Shown one piece after another: positions 6,531 to 8,992 of a stretch of DNA of 8,992 nucleotides. Numbering within the stretch: position 1 is the first letter of the stretch; the number at the start of each line of letters is the position of its first letter. The notes beneath the pieces were generated by a model, which saw only the letters and a list, made by a program, of their open reading frames with translations, ran no database searches and was not told where the DNA came from. This DNA is from JAYELX01 sp964544065 (GTDB taxonomy: Bacteria; Chloroflexota; Anaerolineae; Anaerolineales; UBA11858): NCBI GenBank assembly GCA_964544065.1, contig CAZJBA010000127.1, positions 1-8,992 on the forward strand. Direction: 5' to 3'. The position numbers and the translations under genes are program-made.

Positions 6531-8213
6531 TTATTCTACCGAGAGGATGAATTGGTAGTGGGGCTGTCCGCCTTCTTGAACTTCGACAATCTGCTCGGGG
6601 TAAGCCTTACGAATCGCGTCCGTGATACGGTTGACTTCGGCTTTTTCGATATTGGAACCGTAAAACAAAGTGATCAGTTCATACTCGTCCGTTTGAATGG
6701 TGTCGAGCAGGTCTAAGCATGTCTCTTGGAGGTTGTCATTGGAAAGGATCAAATTCCCGTTGTGCAGCGCGATGATGTCGCCTTGCTTGACTTTGACGCC
6801 ATCGATTTCGACGTTACGGGTAGCGGTGGTGATTTCGCCCGTTTCCACTTCGGTGATGGCCTCGTTCATATCGGCGACGACTTTGTCGAAATCTCCATTG
6901 GGAATCAGGCGCAGCATGGCAGCGATGCCCTGTGGCACGGTCCGAGCGGGGATGACTGCGACTTGTTTGACCGTCACTTCGGTGGTGGCTTCCGCGGCCA
7001 TGAAGATATTTTTATTATTAGGCAAGATGATGACTTGGTCTGCGGGTAAATTTTCGAAGGCAGCCAAAATCTCCTGGGTGCTGGGATTCATGGTTTGGCC
7101 GCCCTCAACGATGGCTGCCGCCCCCAGGCTGGCAAATACACGCGCGATGCCGTCTCCTGGCGCTACCGTCACGACCGCGATTTGGCCTGGTTCCACGGTG
7201 GCGAGTTGCAGGGATTGTTCCTGCTCCTTTTGGAGCTCTTCCATTTGGGCTAACAGATTTTCGATCTGCACATTGGTGATGGTGCCGAGCGTCATGGTGT
7301 AATCGATCGGCTGATAGCGTTTCTCGGTGGGGACGTGGATGTGCATCCGGTAGATTCCATCCCCCTCACCAATTTGGATGGAGGTACCCATTTCTTCCAG
7401 ATCGGCGTAGAAATCTTCCAAGACGAGAGGTTCATGGGGATGAAAGTCAACCACGACCTCAAAGTCTTGCCCTGGTTCAACCGCATGGGCACCTTCATCA
7501 AGCTGGAGCGAGGCCAGCGGCTGAACGGTCGTTTCGGCGGTGTCCAACGGTAAGCCTCTGGCGAAGCGCAACATCCCTTCCAGAATATAAAAAAGTCCCT
7601 TGCCGCCCGCGTCCACCACCCCGGCATCCGCCAACACGTCCAACAATTGCGGCGTGCGCTCCACGGAAGCATCCGCCTCCAAGACAGCTTGCTCCAAGAC
7701 GTCAAATGGATTTTGGGTTTCTTGAAGCGCTTCGTTGGCCGCCTTGGCCGAATCTTTGACGACGGTCAGGATGGTGCCTTCCACCGGGCGCACAACGCCT
7801 TGGTAGGCGGTATCGCGAGCGGAATTGAGCGCTTTTGCCAGGGTGGGGCCATCCAGGGTTTCAAGTCGATCGAGGACATGGGCGATGCCGCGTAAAATTT
7901 GTGACAGTATCACGCCCGAGTTGCCCCGTGCGCCCATCAGAGCGCCTCGGGCCAATTCACCGGCGGTTTCTCCGACCAGGGTGCTCGTCGAAGCGGCGAT
8001 TTCGTCGTAGGCCGCTTGCATCGTCAGCACCATGTTGGTGCCCGTATCTCCATCGGGGACGGGAAAGACATTTAGGGCGTTGACGGTTTCTTGATTGGTG
8101 CGCAGCCACGCCAGACCCGCTGAGATCAGGTCTTTGAAGGTTGGTCCGTCGATTCTGTCTTGGTAGATGTCGTCTAAAAATTGGGGTGCTTCCTGTTGAG
8201 TGGGGGTGCTCAT
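6531..8213 (-). CDS. fakA: Fatty acid kinase FakA (YloV/DhaL-domain, DAK phosphatase-like)
   Basis: FakA phosphorylates fatty acids held by FakB proteins, using ATP, so that exogenous acyl chains can enter phospholipids. The 560-residue protein has an N-terminal DhaL-type kinase domain with Mg-ATP motif DGDTGTNM at 54-61, GARGNSGV at 94-101, RPVEGTILTV at 142-151 and VDAGGKG at 200-206. The middle domain includes MHIHVPTEK with His291/His293. The C-terminal domain ends in the family's typical EGGQPHYQFILSVE. S. aureus FakA has 548 residues. The middle domain seems to lack the Cys (FEVVVDF where YCTEF is usual) that I recall joining the two His in zinc binding. The open frame extends upstream to 8474, but that part reads antisense through asp23 in a wrong frame. 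The ATG at 8211-8213, with AGGAG at 8225-8229 (11-nt spacing), is the better start. It is downstream of asp23, as yloV follows yloU in Bacillus. Confidence 0.93.
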   Translation of the reverse strand: MSTPTQQEAPQFLDDIYQDRIDGPTFKDLISAGLAWLRTNQETVNALNVFPVPDGDTGTNMVLTMQAAYDEIAASTSTLVGETAGELARGALMGARGNSGVILSQILRGIAHVLDRLETLDGPTLAKALNSARDTAYQGVVRPVEGTILTVVKDSAKAANEALQETQNPFDVLEQAVLEADASVERTPQLLDVLADAGVVDAGGKGLFYILEGMLRFARGLPLDTAETTVQPLASLQLDEGAHAVEPGQDFEVVVDFHPHEPLVLEDFYADLEEMGTSIQIGEGDGIYRMHIHVPTEKRYQPIDYTMTLGTITNVQIENLLAQMEELQKEQEQSLQLATVEPGQIAVVTVAPGDGIARVFASLGAAAIVEGGQTMNPSTQEILAAFENLPADQVIILPNNKNIFMAAEATTEVTVKQVAVIPARTVPQGIAAMLRLIPNGDFDKVVADMNEAITEVETGEITTATRNVEIDGVKVKQGDIIALHNGNLILSNDNLQETCLDLLDTIQTDEYELITLFYGSNIEKAEVNRITDAIRKAYPEQIVEVQEGGQPHYQFILSVE

Positions 8214-8224
8214 AATTTGATAAA

Positions 8225-8229
8225 CTCCT
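8225..8229 (-). promoter_or_regulatory. Shine-Dalgarno sequence deciding the fakA start
   Basis: On the minus strand AGGAG lies 11 nt before the ATG at 8211-8213. It directly follows the T run of a terminator-like hairpin. The position rules out the longer reading frame that begins within asp23. Confidence 0.65.
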
Positions 8230-8257
8230 AAAAAAAACTTGCCCCAGGCGTTGAGGC
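8230..8257 (-). terminator. Terminator or attenuator between asp23 and fakA
   Basis: On the minus strand GCCTCA-ACGCC-TGGGGC (8257 to 8241, six pairs including one G-U) is followed by AAG and eight T residues (A run 8230-8237). This has intrinsic terminator form. Its T run touches the fakA Shine-Dalgarno sequence, so termination here would leave asp23 alone on the transcript while read-through would express fakA. I recognise no riboswitch or leader peptide in the 85-bp gap. Confidence 0.6.
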
Positions 8258-8298
8258 CCACGCTTGATCTGTGTATCTCCGCCCGCCCGGGGGTGACA

Positions 8299-8658
8299 TT
8301 AATCTGTAAATTCGCTGATCCGCAAGCCTTGAACGTGCACGTTGATCTTATCAAGAGGCACCCCCAGTGCCTTTTCGACGTGATATCGGACCGTATTGGC
8401 GACGCTGGTTGCCACAGATTTGATCCGGGTTCCGTATTCGATGATGATATAGATGTCGATGCTGATGCGGTCATCGCTGTGTTCTACCTCGATACCGTGG
8501 GTCGGATTTTTCACCAGGATGTTGGCAATCCCATCGACAACGCTTTTGGAGGCCAGCCCGACAACCCCATAGGATTCCAGGGCGGAGTGGTAGACAATCG
8601 TGGCTATCGCTCGTGGGGAAACGTGTATGCTTCCGATTGGAGTAGTTTCGTTTGTCAT
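8299..8658 (-). CDS. Asp23/Gls24 (YloU-like) family protein
   Basis: A 119-residue cytosolic protein of the Asp23 family, whose members are envelope-stress associated in Staphylococcus and occur as YloU beside the fatty acid kinase gene in Bacillus; the biochemical role is not settled. Family features are GSIHVSPRAIATIVYHSALE (9-28), the GVVGL turn (31-35), RISIDIYIIIEYG (64-76) followed by the helix VATSVANTVRYHVEKALG (82-99), and the closing strand INVHVQGLRI (105-114). No membrane segment is present. The open frame reaches 8775, overlapping rpmB; the ATG at 8656-8658 restores the usual family length and lies 22-24 nt downstream of a good promoter, though without a strong Shine-Dalgarno sequence. 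It is divergent from rpmB and 85 bp ahead of fakA. Confidence 0.9.
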   Translation of the reverse strand: MTNETTPIGSIHVSPRAIATIVYHSALESYGVVGLASKSVVDGIANILVKNPTHGIEVEHSDDRISIDIYIIIEYGTRIKSVATSVANTVRYHVEKALGVPLDKINVHVQGLRISEFTD

Positions 8659-8673
8659 AGGTTTTCTGCTCGC

Positions 8674-8702
8674 TTGAAAGTGATAAAATTCTATGGTATT
8701 AT
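8674..8702 (+). promoter_or_regulatory. Sigma-70-type promoter of rpmB
   Basis: TTGAAA at 8674-8679 and TATTAT at 8697-8702 are separated by exactly 17 bp. A TG at 8694-8695 one base before the -10 box gives an extended -10. Transcription would begin near 8709, leaving a leader of about 40 nt before the rpmB ATG. Confidence 0.75.
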
Positions 8703-8715
8703 GGTTCGCTGTTAA
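8688..8715 (-). promoter_or_regulatory. Sigma-70-type promoter of asp23 (and fakA)
   Basis: On the minus strand TTAACA (8715-8710) and TAGAAT (8693-8688) are 16 bp apart, each matching the consensus at five of six bases. The start point would be near 8681, about 22 nt before the asp23 ATG. It overlaps the oppositely directed rpmB promoter. Confidence 0.6.
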
Positions 8716-8749
8716 GCGACGATAAGAGTTTTGAAAGGATTTGATAAAA

Positions 8750-8932
8750 ATGGCCGTTTGCGAAAACTGTGGCAAAAAGACAAAATTTGGACGGAATGTT
8801 CCTTGGTCAAAGAAGTCGACGCCTCGAAAAGTGAAGCCGAACTTACAAACCGTGACCGTTTACGAGGATGGGCGTAAAGTGCGCAAGACTTTGTGCACTC
8901 GCTGCATTCGTACCTTGGTGAAAACGGATTGA
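8750..8932 (+). CDS. rpmB: 50S ribosomal protein L28
   Basis: L28 is a small protein of the large ribosomal subunit. The 60-residue product begins MAVCENCGKK, contains VKPNLQTVTV (28-37) and ends with LCTRCIRTLVK. Cys4, Cys7, Cys49 and Cys52 make the two CxxC pairs of the zinc-ribbon (C+) form of L28; the loss of these in some paralogues gives C- forms used under zinc limitation, so this is the zinc-containing type. An in-frame TTG at 8741 is too close to the ribosome-binding sequence GAAAGGA (8733-8739); the ATG at 8750 has about 10 nt spacing and gives the canonical N-terminus. It is divergently transcribed from asp23, as in Bacillus. Confidence 0.97.
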   Translation: MAVCENCGKKTKFGRNVPWSKKSTPRKVKPNLQTVTVYEDGRKVRKTLCTRCIRTLVKTD

Positions 8933-8954
8933 CCGGTTTATTCCCAGATTATTT

Positions 8955-8990
8955 AGGAGGGTTCAAATTTGAACCATCCTGATTGTTTTT
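8955..8990 (+). terminator. Rho-independent terminator after rpmB
   Basis: An inverted repeat at 8955-8980 (AGGA, mismatch, then the perfect 16-bp palindrome GGTTCAAATTTGAACC, mismatch, TCCT) lies 22 bp past the rpmB stop and is followed by GATTGTTTTT. With the central AT bases unpaired it would fold as a hairpin ahead of a short U tract. The T run starts five bases after the stem, so strength is moderate. The window ends 2 bp later. Confidence 0.65.
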
Positions 8991-8992
8991 AG

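Noticed and set aside
8214..8474. N-terminal 87-codon extension of the fakA open frame
   Set aside because: It reads out of frame through asp23 on the same strand, is Ser/Thr-rich without family similarity, and a good Shine-Dalgarno sequence precedes the ATG at 8211-8213, where the FakA family begins.
8659..8775. N-terminal extension of the asp23 open frame into rpmB
   Set aside because: It crosses both predicted promoters and the rpmB start; the ATG at 8656-8658 gives the normal family length of about 120 residues.
8955..8980. Palindrome GGTTCAAATTTGAACC as a LexA/SOS box or third copy of the mobile-element end (it contains GAACCATCC)
   Set aside because: Spacing is GTTC-N6-GAAC, unlike the known GAAC-N4-GTTC or GTTC-N7-GTTC boxes, and it lies after rpmB with a T run, so a terminator explains it better. 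The shared GAACCATCC is only 9 bp with different flanks.

Overview
The window looks like a chromosomal segment of a Chloroflexota bacterium, probably an Anaerolineae-type lineage. That placement rests on the gene order, the character of the proteins and the abundance of small palindromic repeats; no ribosomal RNA is present to confirm it. All genes except the first two and the last lie on the minus strand and form one housekeeping block.

Layout, left to right. Positions 1-228 hold the 3' end of an unidentified plus-strand gene, followed by a plus-strand short-chain dehydrogenase (283-1119). A perfect 14-bp bidirectional terminator (1136-1171) separates it from a convergent minus-strand gene for a small coiled-coil protein resembling mycobacterial SepIVA/DivIVA (1172-1687). 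A 638-bp gap (1688-2325) follows. It holds a 14-bp perfect dyad, an apparent miniature transposable element (1805-1976) with 9-bp terminal inverted repeats and an exact 8-bp target duplication, and a separate 151-bp palindromic repeat (2107-2257).

Next come coaD (2326-2850), recG (2852-5311) and a DegV/FakB fatty-acid-binding protein (5342-6178), tightly packed and probably co-transcribed from right to left. A 352-bp gap (6179-6530) holds a minus-strand terminator, a second copy of the right end of the mobile element, and a cluster of hairpins. Then come fakA (6531-8213), an Asp23/YloU-type gene (8299-8658) and, divergently, rpmB (8750-8932) with its own terminator at the window end.

Functionally the core is a bacterial fatty acid kinase system: FakA (kinase) with a DegV/FakB partner (carries the acyl substrate). 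It sits in the arrangement rpmB - asp23 - fakA - recG that is known from Bacillus (rpmB, yloU, yloV ... recG), and recG and coaD also lie near each other in Mycobacterium. The neighbours make CoA (coaD), repair stalled replication forks (recG) and translate (rpmB). I found no defence system, CRISPR array or wholly new gene system. The most unusual content is in the non-coding gaps: the miniature mobile element and its relative, and the overlapping divergent promoters between rpmB and asp23.
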